Positions 1 through 8,088 of a stretch of 45,054 nucleotides of DNA are shown here, one piece after another (positions within the stretch are counted from its first letter, which is position 1; every line of letters begins with the position of its first letter). Both the position numbers and the translations under genes were made by a program. The stretch covers positions 1-45,054 of the forward strand of contig CALUPK010000015.1 of the NCBI GenBank assembly GCA_944322575.1. The letters are read 5' to 3'. Under the pieces are notes generated by a model. The model was not told the DNA's origin and searched no databases. It was given only the letters and a program-made list of their open reading frames with translations. This stretch comes from an uncultured Bacteroidales bacterium. GTDB lineage: Bacteria > Bacteroidota > Bacteroidia > Bacteroidales > UBA932.

Positions 1-2013
1 ATGCTGGCTGTAATGGTGACCGACGTGATACTCCTCGACGCATTCAACTCCAGGGGCCTGCCCACATCGACCACAGTCTCCCTCGTCTTCGAGCTGCTCG
101 GCGGTACGGTGGCCCTCGCCATGATTAAGAACATCCAGACTGACGGCGCCCTGACATTCGCCCAGATGATCAACACCGACAAGGCCCTCTCGGTGGTCCT
201 CGGTATCTTCCTTTCGATAGCGATTGCCTTCGTCTTCGGTATGATAATACAGTGGATAGTCCGTACGATATTTACATTCAACTATAAGCCCAGGATGAAA
301 TACCTGGCCGGAGTTTTCGGCGGCATAGCCGTGACCGCCATCGTGTACTTCCTGCTGATCAAGGGTCTGAAGGACTCCTCCTTCATGACAGCAGAAGCCA
401 ATGCCTGGATTAAGGAACACACCGGCATGCTGGTGCTCTGCCTCTTCGTCGGCAGCAGCGTCATCATGCAGATACTGCACTGGTGCAAGGTCAATATCCT
501 GAAGATAATCGTGCTGATGGGTACTCTCTCCCTCGCCATGGCCTTCGCCGGCAACGACTTAGTGAACTTCGTCGGCGTGCCTCTCGCAGGCTTCTCCGCA
601 TGGCAGGACTACTCCGCCAACGGAATGGGCGTGGGAGCCGACAACTACCTGATGGGCAGCCTGCTCGAACCGGCCCACACCCCGATGATATTCCTGATTC
701 TCTCCGGCGCCACCATGGTATTTGCCTTAGCTACCTCCCGGAAGGCCCGCAACGTGATTAACACCGAGGTCAACCTGACCAACCAGAACGAGTCCGAGGC
801 CTCCTTCGGCACCTCCGCCACCGGCCGCCGTCTTGTGCAGATAGCCAATTCCTTCGCCACATGGTTAGAGAAGGTGACCCCCCTGAGAGTCCGCAACTGG
901 ATTGACAGCCGCTTCAACAAGGACGAGGCCATCCTCGTCAAGGGTGCCGCATTTGACCAGATGAGGGCCGCCGTCAACTTAGTGGTATCCTCTCTCCTGA
1001 TTGCCCTCGGTACCTCCCTCAAGCTGCCCCTCTCCACCACCTTCGTAACATTTACCGTGGCCATGGGTACCTCCCTGATGGACCGCGCCTGGGACCGTGA
1101 GAGCGCTGTGGGCAGGGTGACCGGCATGATGTCCGTGATGGGCGGCTGGCTGCTGACAGCGGTGATAGCCTTCGCAGTCTGCTTCGCGATAGCCCTCGTG
1201 ATGCACTACGGCAGCTTCGTTGCCATGATACTCCTCAGCATCGTCGCCATGGTCATCATCATCCGCAGCAATATCAAGTTCAATAAGAAAGCCCACGAGA
1301 AGGAGAAGAACAGGACCGTCTTCGACCAGATGATGTCCTCCAACGACCCCGACGAGGTATGGAGCCTGCTCAAGAACCAGGTAAAGGACAGTACGGTCAA
1401 GGAACTGGACTATGTCTCCAACTACTACTCCAACTTCATCGACTGTTTCGTCAGCGAGAACCTCAAGTGCCTGCGCCGTCATTACAGCACCATGCACGCC
1501 GAGATAGACGGCTACAAGTCCGTCCGCCGCAAGGAGATTCTGGCCCTCAAGCGCACCGACCCGACCGTGTCCGTGCAGGCCAGCACCTGGTTCCACCTCG
1601 AGGCCAACAACACCTCCCAGCTCCTGTACAGCCTCAAGCGTATGTCCGAGCCTTGCAAGGAGCATTTAGAGAACAACTTCAACCCCCTGCCCAAGGACTG
1701 CGCCGAGGAGTTCGCTCCCGCCAGCGAGGCCTTCCTCGTCCTGCTCAACAAGACCCGCGCCTACGTGGACGACTTCAACCCCGCGGCCGAGCAGCAGTCC
1801 AAGGAGCTGATCAAGGACATCTCCGCCTACAAGAAGGAAGTGGCCGTGCTGCGCAAGAACAACCTCGAGCGCTTCAACTCCGAGTCCGACACCTCCAACT
1901 TCAACATCTACATCCTCTATCAGACCATCCTGCAGGAGACCCAGCAGATGGCCGACAACCTGAAGCACCTGATCCGCGCCTACACCTACCTCTCCACTGT
2001 GAAGGGTAAGTAA
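1..2013 (+). CDS. Inorganic phosphate transporter, PiT family, with C-terminal PhoU-like domain (5' end outside window)
   Basis: Low-affinity phosphate permease of the inner membrane. The open frame begins at the first base, and the first visible residues already lie inside a membrane repeat, so roughly 80-90 N-terminal residues of the usual Bacteroidales protein are missing. Both PiT repeats are visible: LPTSTTVSLVFELLGG near residue 20, GNDLVNFVGVPLAG near residue 180 and LPLSTTFVTF near residue 345. After the last membrane segments (about residues 385-425) comes a hydrophilic helical tail of about 230 residues that resembles the PhoU-like tail of Bacteroidota PiT proteins. The stop lies 18 nt before the response regulator ATG. 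Pairing with that regulator and kinase suggests phosphate-linked control; this is inference from position. Confidence 0.93.
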   Translation: MLAVMVTDVILLDAFNSRGLPTSTTVSLVFELLGGTVALAMIKNIQTDGALTFAQMINTDKALSVVLGIFLSIAIAFVFGMIIQWIVRTIFTFNYKPRMKYLAGVFGGIAVTAIVYFLLIKGLKDSSFMTAEANAWIKEHTGMLVLCLFVGSSVIMQILHWCKVNILKIIVLMGTLSLAMAFAGNDLVNFVGVPLAGFSAWQDYSANGMGVGADNYLMGSLLEPAHTPMIFLILSGATMVFALATSRKARNVINTEVNLTNQNESEASFGTSATGRRLVQIANSFATWLEKVTPLRVRNWIDSRFNKDEAILVKGAAFDQMRAAVNLVVSSLLIALGTSLKLPLSTTFVTFTVAMGTSLMDRAWDRESAVGRVTGMMSVMGGWLLTAVIAFAVCFAIALVMHYGSFVAMILLSIVAMVIIIRSNIKFNKKAHEKEKNRTVFDQMMSSNDPDEVWSLLKNQVKDSTVKELDYVSNYYSNFIDCFVSENLKCLRRHYSTMHAEIDGYKSVRRKEILALKRTDPTVSVQASTWFHLEANNTSQLLYSLKRMSEPCKEHLENNFNPLPKDCAEEFAPASEAFLVLLNKTRAYVDDFNPAAEQQSKELIKDISAYKKEVAVLRKNNLERFNSESDTSNFNIYILYQTILQETQQMADNLKHLIRAYTYLSTVKGK

Positions 2014-2020
2014 AATATAC

Positions 2021-2028
2021 TATATTTG
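2021..2028 (+). promoter_or_regulatory. Bacteroidota-type -7 box (TATATTTG) before the response regulator
   Basis: The box matches TAnnTTTG exactly. A weak -33 candidate (CTG, 1997-1999) sits 21 bp upstream inside the PiT 3' end. Only three bases separate the box from the ATG at 2032, so transcription would begin at or within a few bases of the start codon. Confidence 0.6.
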
Positions 2029-2031
2029 CGT

Positions 2032-2757
2032 ATGCAAAGAATTCTTATAGTCGATGACGAGGAGTCCATCTGTGAGATTCTCCAGTTCAATCTGGAGGTC
2101 GAGGGCTACGAGGTAGAAGTGGCCTACAGCGCGGAGGAGGCTCTCGGCAAGGATATTAAAAGTTTTTCCCTCATCCTCTTAGACATCATGATGGGCGGGA
2201 TGAGCGGATTCAAGATGGCCCAGATGCTCAAGAAGGATCCGGCCACGGCGTCTATCCCCATTATCTTCTGCACAGCCAAGGATACTGAGGACAATAAGAT
2301 AGCCGGCCTTACCCTCGGTGCCGACGACTACATCTCCAAGCCGTTTTCAGTCAGGGAGGTGGTCGCAAGGGTCAAGAGTGTGCTCCGCCGCTGTGCTCCC
2401 CAGGCGCAGCAGTCTCCGGTGAAGCCTCAGCCCGATGTCCCGGCATCCCGTACGGAAATGAGCGGAGACAGCATCAAGTACAACGGCCTGCGGCTGGACC
2501 TGCTCAAGCACAAGTGCTATATCGACGGGCAGGAAGTCCAGCTGACCAAGAAGGAAATGGAGATAATGATCCTCTTCCTGCGCAACTCCGGCCGTGTCCT
2601 ATCCCGTGAGGAGATTCTGCACAATGTCTGGAGCGACGAGGTGGTGGTCTTAGACCGCACCATCGACGTCAATATCACCCGCCTGCGCAAGAAGATAGGC
2701 GAGTACGGCAGATATATCGTCACCCGACAGGGCTACGGCTACGGCTTCGACGTATAG
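2032..2757 (+). CDS. OmpR/PhoB-family response regulator
   Basis: A 241-residue two-domain regulator. The receiver has the acidic pair in ILIVDDEES (residues 8-10), phospho-acceptor Asp51 in LILLDIMMG and the conserved Lys in YISKPFS near residue 104. A Pro/Gln-rich linker leads to a winged-helix domain (from about residue 150) with LTKKEMEIM, VLSREEIL and TIDVNITRLRKKIG, typical of OmpR/PhoB. I chose the ATG at 2032 over an in-frame TTG at 2026 because the TTG lies inside the -7 box. The histidine kinase follows after 14 nt and is its probable partner. Position after a PiT gene suggests a PhoB-like role, but the sequence cannot prove phosphate specificity. Confidence 0.92.
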   Translation: MQRILIVDDEESICEILQFNLEVEGYEVEVAYSAEEALGKDIKSFSLILLDIMMGGMSGFKMAQMLKKDPATASIPIIFCTAKDTEDNKIAGLTLGADDYISKPFSVREVVARVKSVLRRCAPQAQQSPVKPQPDVPASRTEMSGDSIKYNGLRLDLLKHKCYIDGQEVQLTKKEMEIMILFLRNSGRVLSREEILHNVWSDEVVVLDRTIDVNITRLRKKIGEYGRYIVTRQGYGYGFDV

Positions 2758-2771
2758 AGTGTATAAAGGTT

Positions 2772-3728
2772 ATGCTCAAGGAAATAATACATAGGAAGGA
2801 ACTTCTCTCCAGACTCGAGGAGTTCGTCTACATGGCCGAGAAGGGCAACCCTCTCGACGACTCTTTCCCGCCCTTTCCAGAAAGCAGGTACGGCCGTCTG
2901 CTCAACCGTATAGTCAACACCTACCGCCGCGACATGAACGACCGCGACACCCTCTCAGCCGCCCGCGAGATGGTGGCCCGCGAGTCTCAGGACAATATCC
3001 GTCAGAAGAAGCAGCTCACCCAGAATATCAGCCACGAGCTCAAGACCCCCGTCAGCAGCATCAACGGCTACTTAGAGACTCTCGTCAATAACCCTAACAT
3101 GAGTCCGCAGCAGCGGGACATCTTCCTCCGCAAGTGCTACGAGCAGTCCCAGCGGCTCTCTAACCTCCTGCTTGACCTCTCGACCATCACCCGCATGGAC
3201 GAGGCCGGGGACAAGATTGAGAAGGAGCGCATCTCCCTCTCGGATGTGGTTGCGGAGGTTGTCTCCGACATGGAACCCATCGCCGGCAAATTCGACGGCA
3301 AGGACAGCCCCATGGCCAAAATAGGCCCTGAGGACAGGGGAACAATGCAGATAGTCAACGATTTCCCAGAAGGGAAGGAGATTCAGGGCAATCATTCCCT
3401 CCTCTACTCCATATTCCGCAATCTCCTGGAGAACGCGATTTTCTACTCCAAGGGCACGAAGGTTACAGTAAGGCTCGTAGAGGAAAATGACAGGGAATAC
3501 AGGATATCCATCGAGGACGACGGAGTGGGGATAGACAGCATGCACCTGCCCCGCATCTTCGAGCGGTTCTACCGCATCGATAAGGGCCGCAGCCGCAAGA
3601 TAGGCGGTACGGGTTTAGGTCTCTCCATAGTCCGGAACGCGGTATGTCTCCACGGCGGCACGATAAAGGCCGTCCCCGTCACTCCATCCGGTCTGTGCTT
3701 CGAGTTCACCCTCGCCAAGGAATCATAG
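2772..3728 (+). CDS. Soluble sensor histidine kinase (PhoR-like core, no sensor domain)
   Basis: A 318-residue kinase with a HisKA domain (H box ISHELKTP, His88) and a HATPase domain: N box FRNLLENAIFYSK, G1 box EDDGVGID, F box IFERFYRID and G2 box GGTGLGLSIV. Membrane-bound PhoR-type kinases normally carry one or two membrane helices and a PAS or periplasmic sensor. Here only about 75 hydrophilic residues precede the HisKA region and no membrane segment is visible. There is no room for an N-terminal extension, because the regulator stop is 14 nt upstream. The protein is therefore probably cytoplasmic and may read its signal from a partner, for example the PhoU-like tail of the PiT protein (inference). 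Confidence 0.92.
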   Translation: MLKEIIHRKELLSRLEEFVYMAEKGNPLDDSFPPFPESRYGRLLNRIVNTYRRDMNDRDTLSAAREMVARESQDNIRQKKQLTQNISHELKTPVSSINGYLETLVNNPNMSPQQRDIFLRKCYEQSQRLSNLLLDLSTITRMDEAGDKIEKERISLSDVVAEVVSDMEPIAGKFDGKDSPMAKIGPEDRGTMQIVNDFPEGKEIQGNHSLLYSIFRNLLENAIFYSKGTKVTVRLVEENDREYRISIEDDGVGIDSMHLPRIFERFYRIDKGRSRKIGGTGLGLSIVRNAVCLHGGTIKAVPVTPSGLCFEFTLAKES

Positions 3729-3737
3729 AAAGGACAG

Positions 3738-4331
3738 TCAGAACAATGTCGGATCGGGCAGTATCTGGAAGCTCCTGCGGTGCAGGGGCGTGATGCCGTA
3801 TTGCGCTACGGCGCTGCGGTGTTCCGCCGTAGGGTATCCGAAGTTGCGCTCCCATCCGTACTGCTGATACCGCTCTGCGGCCTTCCTCATGTAGTCGTCC
3901 CTGTAAGTCTTCGCTAAAATGGATGCGGCGGCGATGGATGCATAGCGGCCGTCCCCCTTGACATAACAGCGGAAAGGTATGTCCCTATAGGGACGGAAGC
4001 GGTTGCCGTCCACTATGATATGCTGCGGGCGGACTTTCAGGGCGTCTAAGGCCCGGTGCATGGACAGTATGGATGCATAGAGGATATTGATCTCATCTAT
4101 CTCCTCGGGAGAGGCGGAGGCTACGGCCCAGGCCAAGGCTTTGTCCTGTATGTAGTCACGGAGTCTCTCGCGGGCCTTCCGCGAGAGCTGCTTGGAATCG
4201 TTCAGGCCCGGATCTTCGAAATCCCCGGGCAGTATGACGGCTGCGGCGTAGACGGGCCCTGCTATGCAACCCCGTCCCGCTTCGTCAGTGCCGGCCTCTA
4301 TGACGCCGGCGATATCGTAGGCGTTCAACAT
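3738..4331 (-). CDS. rnhB: Ribonuclease HII
   Basis: Cleaves the RNA strand of RNA:DNA hybrids and starts ribonucleotide excision repair. From the ATG at 4331 it is 197 residues, the normal family length. The catalytic signature GTDEAGRGCIAGPV is near the N terminus, DSKQLS follows, and the other metal ligands are in IIVDGNRF and in KGDGRYASIAAASILAKTYRD. A longer frame starting at a TTG (4343) adds four residues and reaches the stop of the upstream gene, so the ATG is preferred. It lies 12 nt after the XRE regulator and is probably co-transcribed with it. It converges on the histidine kinase gene with 9 nt between the two stops. Confidence 0.95.
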   Translation of the reverse strand: MLNAYDIAGVIEAGTDEAGRGCIAGPVYAAAVILPGDFEDPGLNDSKQLSRKARERLRDYIQDKALAWAVASASPEEIDEINILYASILSMHRALDALKVRPQHIIVDGNRFRPYRDIPFRCYVKGDGRYASIAAASILAKTYRDDYMRKAAERYQQYGWERNFGYPTAEHRSAVAQYGITPLHRRSFQILPDPTLF

Positions 4332-4343
4332 GCTGCAAAACAA

Positions 4344-4679
4344 CTAAATTTTTCGCAAAAGCCGGTCCTGAAGTTCGATTATTCTGTTTTTGTCGGCCAG
4401 AGCGGCCTCGAGTTCCGCTATCCTGCGGTCTTTTTCCGCAATGATGCTTTCGTATTTCTCCTTCTCTCCCGGTTCGTAGCCGAGCACCAAGGCTTCCTCC
4501 GAAAGGTCGAGAGCATCCGCTATCTTAGGGAGGTGCTCGCTTATAAGAGCAGTCTTCCCTTTTTCGATTTTATAGTATGCGGTCTGGGATATCGACAGGC
4601 GTTCCGCTATTTCGGCCTGCGAGAGATTGTGCTCTCTGCGGTAACGGGCAATCCTATTTTTGATATCCTTATCGTTCAT
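4344..4679 (-). CDS. XRE-family helix-turn-helix regulator with C-terminal coiled coil
   Basis: A 111-residue protein. Residues 4-60 form a Cro/CI-type HTH (HNLSQAEIAERLSISQTAYYKIEKGKT). The remainder is charged and heptad-like (EKDRRIAELEAALADKNRII), consistent with a dimerising coiled coil. The frame can be extended 20 residues upstream, but that region holds the promoter box at 4685-4692, so the ATG at 4679 is chosen. It is followed by rnhB on the same strand. Nothing in the sequence indicates its target. Confidence 0.85.
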   Translation of the reverse strand: MNDKDIKNRIARYRREHNLSQAEIAERLSISQTAYYKIEKGKTALISEHLPKIADALDLSEEALVLGYEPGEKEKYESIIAEKDRRIAELEAALADKNRIIELQDRLLRKI

Positions 4680-4684
4680 GTGAA

Positions 4685-4692
4685 CAAAAGTA
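4685..4692 (-). promoter_or_regulatory. -7 box (TACTTTTG) before the XRE gene
   Basis: Exact TAnnTTTG match reading on the minus strand, five bases upstream of the ATG at 4679. No clear TTG is seen 19-21 bp further upstream. The short distance implies a leaderless or nearly leaderless mRNA. Confidence 0.5.
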
Positions 4693-4831
4693 TACCCGAA
4701 ATAGGAATTTAAAAATAAATTGAAAGTTATACAATACAACTAAAAGTAATAACAAATAGCGAAATGGCTCAAAAAACGTATAAAAGCGTTTGTGTTTTTT
4801 AACAATCTGAAATCGTCAAGCCTCAATGTTA

Positions 4832-4839
4832 TAACTTTG
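4832..4839 (+). promoter_or_regulatory. -7 box (TAACTTTG) before the 59-codon ORF
   Basis: Exact TAnnTTTG match 34 bases before the ATG at 4874, in an AT-rich stretch (4740-4873) that otherwise holds no gene. The -33 element is not clear. Confidence 0.5.
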
Positions 4840-4873
4840 AGTTTTATTTGACAACCTGAATAATATATCAATT

Positions 4874-5053
4874 ATGATTAGAGATGCTTTGCTGCGCCGC
4901 TCTTACAGGCGCGATGAGAAAATCACGATGGCCCGTCTCCTCTTCGCCCGGGACCTTATGGTGGAGTACGGAGTCCCTTACAGCTGTATCTGGGCCCTTG
5001 CCGGCTTCTCCTCCCGGCGTCAGATGGAAAAAGCCTGGAACGCTCTCTTCTAA
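4874..5053 (+). CDS. Small basic protein, 59 residues, function unknown
   Basis: The frame starts at an ATG in an AT-rich leader and ends at a TAA. It encodes a basic helical peptide beginning MIRDALLRRSYRRDEKI and ending RRQMEKAWNALF. Codon choice matches the GC-rich neighbours (CTC, CTG, CGC, GCC), a promoter box lies 34 nt upstream and a terminator hairpin follows 14 nt after the stop, so it is likely a real gene. Segments such as ITMARLLFARDLMVEYGVPYS and WALAGFSSRRQMEKAW could form helices of a small DNA-binding protein, but I do not recognise a family. Confidence 0.6.
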   Translation: MIRDALLRRSYRRDEKITMARLLFARDLMVEYGVPYSCIWALAGFSSRRQMEKAWNALF

Positions 5054-5066
5054 ACCACCGCCCCCC

Positions 5067-5107
5067 AAAAAAAACCGCACCGGACCAACCGATGCGGCTT
5101 CTGTTTT
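5067..5107 (-). terminator. Bidirectional intrinsic terminator
   Basis: Stem CCGCA(C)CGG, loop ACCAA, CCG(A)TGCGG at 5075-5097. On the minus strand it is followed by eight T (A run 5067-5074), ending transcripts from the EF-G paralogue. On the plus strand CTTCTGTTTT follows, ending the small ORF. The 5108-5191 stretch between it and the EF-G stop holds nothing else I can recognise. Confidence 0.8.
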
Positions 5108-5191
5108 CAATCACCGCGTTAACTGTGGATAGAATGACCGGGTTATGATACCGCAGACAACGCAGCAGTTCGCCCGTTATGACGCTCCGAA

Positions 5192-7345
5192 TTACTCGTC
5201 CTTCTCTTCTTCCTGGTAAGCCTTCAGCAGCTTCTCCTGGACGTCGGCAGGCACCTGCTGGTACTCAGCCATCTCCATTGTGAAGGAAGCGCGTCCCGAT
5301 GTCAGCGAGCTGAGGGTGGTGGAGTACTTGTAGAGCTCTGCTAAAGGCACGCGTGCCTTGAGCACCTCGAAGCCCTTGACGCTGCTCATTCCCTCGATCA
5401 TGGCCCTGCGGCCCTGGAGGTCGGACATCACGTCGCCCATGTACTCGCCGGGCACCATGATCTCGATGTTGCAGATAGGCTCCATAATCTTAGGGCCGGC
5501 GTTGCGGAAGGCCTCCTTGAAGGCGTTGCGGGCTGCTAACTTGAAGGAGATCTCGTTGGAGTCCACCGGGTGCATCTTGCCGTCGTACACGTAGACGCGG
5601 ATATCGCGGGCGTAGGAGCCTGTCAGAGGACCTTCCTCCATCTTCTCCATGATACCTTTTAAGATGGCGGGCATGAAGCGTGCGTCGATGGCGCCTCCGA
5701 CGATACAGTTGTAGAACTCGAGCTTGCCGCCCCAGTCCATGGTGTATTCTTCCTTGGACTTGATGTTGAGCACCATTTCCTTGCCGTCCACCTTGAAGCG
5801 GTTGTTCTGGGGAGCGCCCTCCACGTAGGGCTCCAGAAGGAGGTGAACCTCACCGAACTGACCGGCGCCGCCGGACTGTTTCTTATGACGGTAGTTGGCT
5901 GCGGCGACCTTGGTGATGGTCTCGCGGTAGGAGATGCGGGGTGCCATGAACTCGATCTCCATCTTGTTGATGTTGTTGATCTGCCACTTGAGGATGTTGA
6001 TGTGCTGCTCGCCCTGTCCGCTGAGGATGGTCTGTTTGAGCTCCTTGGCGTACTGTACGATGTAGGTGGGATCCTCGGCTGCGGCCTTGTTGAGGATCTC
6101 GCCGAGCTTCTCCTCGTCCTTCTCGTCCACTGCCTTGATGGCGGTGCGGTACTTGGCCTGAGGATAGACGATGGGCTCGTAGACTATCTCCTGTCCGGGA
6201 GCGCAGAGAGTCTGGTTGGACTTCACGGTCTTCAGCTTCACGGTGCAGCCTATGTCGCCGGCCACCATCTCGCTGACCTTCTCCCTCTTTTTGCCGGCTA
6301 CGGCGAAGATCTGGGATATGCGCTCCTTGTTGCCGTTCTCCGCGTTGACGAGGTCCATGCCCTCAGTCAGTTTACCTGACATAACCTTGAAGTAGGCCAC
6401 GTCGCCGAGGTGCTGCTCGAGGGCGTTCTTGAAGATGAAAATCGAAGTGGGGCCGTCTACGCTGCAGGGGATGCTCTTGCCGTCCTTGGTGGGCTCGTTG
6501 TCTTCTGCGGGCGAGGGTGCCACGTTGATCATGAACTCCATGAGTTTCTTGACGCCGATGTCCTTCTTGGCTGAAATGCAGAAAGTAGGCATTATCGAGC
6601 CCTGAAGGAAACCGAGGTTTAGTCCCTTCTCTATCTCCTCGCGGGTGAGCTCGCCTGCATCGAAGTATTTTTCCATGAGAGCCTCGTCGCTTTCAGCGGC
6701 CATCTCCGTGAGGGCTGCGAGTACCTCATCGGCCTGTGCCTTGAGGTTGTCGGGAATGTCATGTTCCTCGCGGGTACCGTTGTCATCCTTGAATGTGTAC
6801 ATCTTCATGGTCAGCACGTCGATGAAGCCGTTGAATCCGGCCCCTACGGCTACGGGGAACTGTACGAGGACGACCTTGTTTCCGAATGCCTCTTTCAGAG
6901 AATCGATAGTGCTCTCCCAGCTTGCTTTCTCGGCATCGAGCTGGTTTACTGCCACTACGACAGGCATTTTATAGTTTTCAGCATACCTTGCGAAAATCTC
7001 AGTACCTACTTCCACACCCTGCTGGGCATTGACTACGAGTATACCGGAGTCGCATACCTTGAAAGAGGAGATCACTCCGCCGATGAAGTCGTCGGCACCT
7101 GGAGTATCCATGATATTCAGCTTGTTGTCCATGAACTCGGTGTAAAGGGGAGTCGAATAGATGGAGCGCTGGTTGATTTGCTCGATTTCGGTGTTGTCAC
7201 TGATGGTGTTCTTCGCTTCTACGGTTCCTCTGCGGTCAATCACTTTGCCTTCGAACATCATGGCTTCCGACAAGGTGGTCTTTCCAGATTTAGAGCTTCC
7301 CAGAAGCACGACATTTCTGATGTTTCCGGTCTGGTAGGTTTTCAT
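5192..7345 (-). CDS. fusA2: EF-G paralogue (EF-G2 type) with altered GTPase motifs
   Basis: A 717-residue protein with the full EF-G layout: G domain (1 to about 270), domain II (about 290-375), then domains III-V with the C-terminal SDLQGRRAMIEGM segment. The P-loop is intact (GSSKSGKTT, residues 16-24). Three other motifs depart from canonical EF-G: the switch I segment reads EQINQRSIYST instead of EQERGITITSA, switch II reads DTPGADDF (80-87), so the catalytic His of DTPGH is Ala, and G4 reads NQLD (134-137) instead of NKLD. A Bacteroides EF-G paralogue without GTPase activity, needed for translation in starved cells, is known; this gene fits that group by sequence. The main EF-G gene is not in the window. 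It has its own promoter (7392-7422). Confidence 0.9.
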   Translation of the reverse strand: MKTYQTGNIRNVVLLGSSKSGKTTLSEAMMFEGKVIDRRGTVEAKNTISDNTEIEQINQRSIYSTPLYTEFMDNKLNIMDTPGADDFIGGVISSFKVCDSGILVVNAQQGVEVGTEIFARYAENYKMPVVVAVNQLDAEKASWESTIDSLKEAFGNKVVLVQFPVAVGAGFNGFIDVLTMKMYTFKDDNGTREEHDIPDNLKAQADEVLAALTEMAAESDEALMEKYFDAGELTREEIEKGLNLGFLQGSIMPTFCISAKKDIGVKKLMEFMINVAPSPAEDNEPTKDGKSIPCSVDGPTSIFIFKNALEQHLGDVAYFKVMSGKLTEGMDLVNAENGNKERISQIFAVAGKKREKVSEMVAGDIGCTVKLKTVKSNQTLCAPGQEIVYEPIVYPQAKYRTAIKAVDEKDEEKLGEILNKAAAEDPTYIVQYAKELKQTILSGQGEQHINILKWQINNINKMEIEFMAPRISYRETITKVAAANYRHKKQSGGAGQFGEVHLLLEPYVEGAPQNNRFKVDGKEMVLNIKSKEEYTMDWGGKLEFYNCIVGGAIDARFMPAILKGIMEKMEEGPLTGSYARDIRVYVYDGKMHPVDSNEISFKLAARNAFKEAFRNAGPKIMEPICNIEIMVPGEYMGDVMSDLQGRRAMIEGMSSVKGFEVLKARVPLAELYKYSTTLSSLTSGRASFTMEMAEYQQVPADVQEKLLKAYQEEEKDE

Positions 7346-7391
7346 TTTATCAAAAGATTAGTATTAGTTAGTAAATTTTGTCAATATCTCA

Positions 7392-7422
7392 CAAATTTAT
7401 AGAATCTGTAAGACAAATGCAA
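7392..7422 (-). promoter_or_regulatory. Promoter of the EF-G paralogue: TTG - 20 bp - TAAATTTG
   Basis: Minus strand: -33 TTG at 7420-7422, spacer of 20 bp, -7 box TAAATTTG at 7392-7399. Both elements and the spacing fit the Bacteroidota consensus. The expected start gives a leader of roughly 40 nt before the ATG at 7345. Confidence 0.75.
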
Positions 7423-7434
7423 AAATCCAGTAAC

Positions 7435-8088
7435 CTAATTGCAAAAAAGTCCGTCTCTCATTTCTAACATCCGGTCAGACATGGCCGCTAATCCGCGGTC
7501 ATGGGTGACGATGATGACGGTCTGTCCGAATTTGTCCCTCAGGTCGAAGAAAAGCTGGTGAATGTCCTTTTTGGTATTGCTGTCCAAGTTTCCGGATGGC
7601 TCGTCGGCAAAAATGACTGAGGGGCTGTTGATGACGGCCCTGGCGATGGCTACTCTCTGCTGTTCACCTCCGGAGAGCTCGGACGGCTTGTGGGAGATAC
7701 GGGCTCCTAAACCGAGATCTGTCAGCAGCTCTGTCGCTCTGCGCCTGGCGTCACCGGCGCTTGCCTTTGCGATGAGTGCGGGTATCATGACATTTTCGAG
7801 GGCAGTAAATTCCGGGAGCAGGTGATGGAACTGGAATACAAATCCTATCCTGCGGTTACGGAAGTCAGCAAGGTCATTTGAAGACAGGGAGAAAATATCA
7901 GTGCCGTCTATAATGACTTTCCCGGTGTCCGGCCGTGACAGGGACCCGAGAATCTGAAGCAGGGTGGATTTGCCGGCACCGCTTGCCCCGACGATAGATA
8001 TGACTTCTCCGCCGGAAGCATTAAAGTCAATGCCCTTGAGGACATGGACTGGTCCGAAACTTTTGGTGATGGAGGATGCTGTTATCAT
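7435..8088 (-). CDS. lolD: LolD-like ABC transporter ATP-binding protein
   Basis: ATPase of the LolCDE/MacB-type family, which extracts lipoproteins from the inner membrane. In 217 residues it has Walker [10 protein letters not shown] (34-42), Q-loop [19 protein letters not shown], signature LSGGEQQR, Walker [13 protein letters not shown] and the H-loop VTHD. The ATG at 8088 overlaps the upstream stop as ATGA, implying translational coupling; a longer frame would run far into that gene. The membrane subunits LolC/E are not adjacent. It is the last gene of the run that starts with transketolase. Confidence 0.87.
   Translation of the reverse strand: MITASSITKSFGPVHVLKGIDFNASGGEVISIVGASGAGKSTLLQILGSLSRPDTGKVIIDGTDIFSLSSNDLADFRNRRIGFVFQFHHLLPEFTALENVMIPALIAKASAGDARRRATELLTDLGLGARISHKPSELSGGEQQRVAIARAVINSPSVIFADEPSGNLDSNTKKDIHQLFFDLRDKFGQTVIIVTHDRGLAAMSDRMLEMRDGLFCN

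Noticed and set aside
979-1665. 228-codon minus-strand frame within the PiT gene
   Set aside because: Antisense to a clear membrane protein; composition (Val, Gly, His) is typical of GC-rich shadows.
4735-4746. CAACTAAAAGTA as a copy of the RAYT-element core
   Set aside because: Only about ten bases match, in AT-rich DNA; likely chance.
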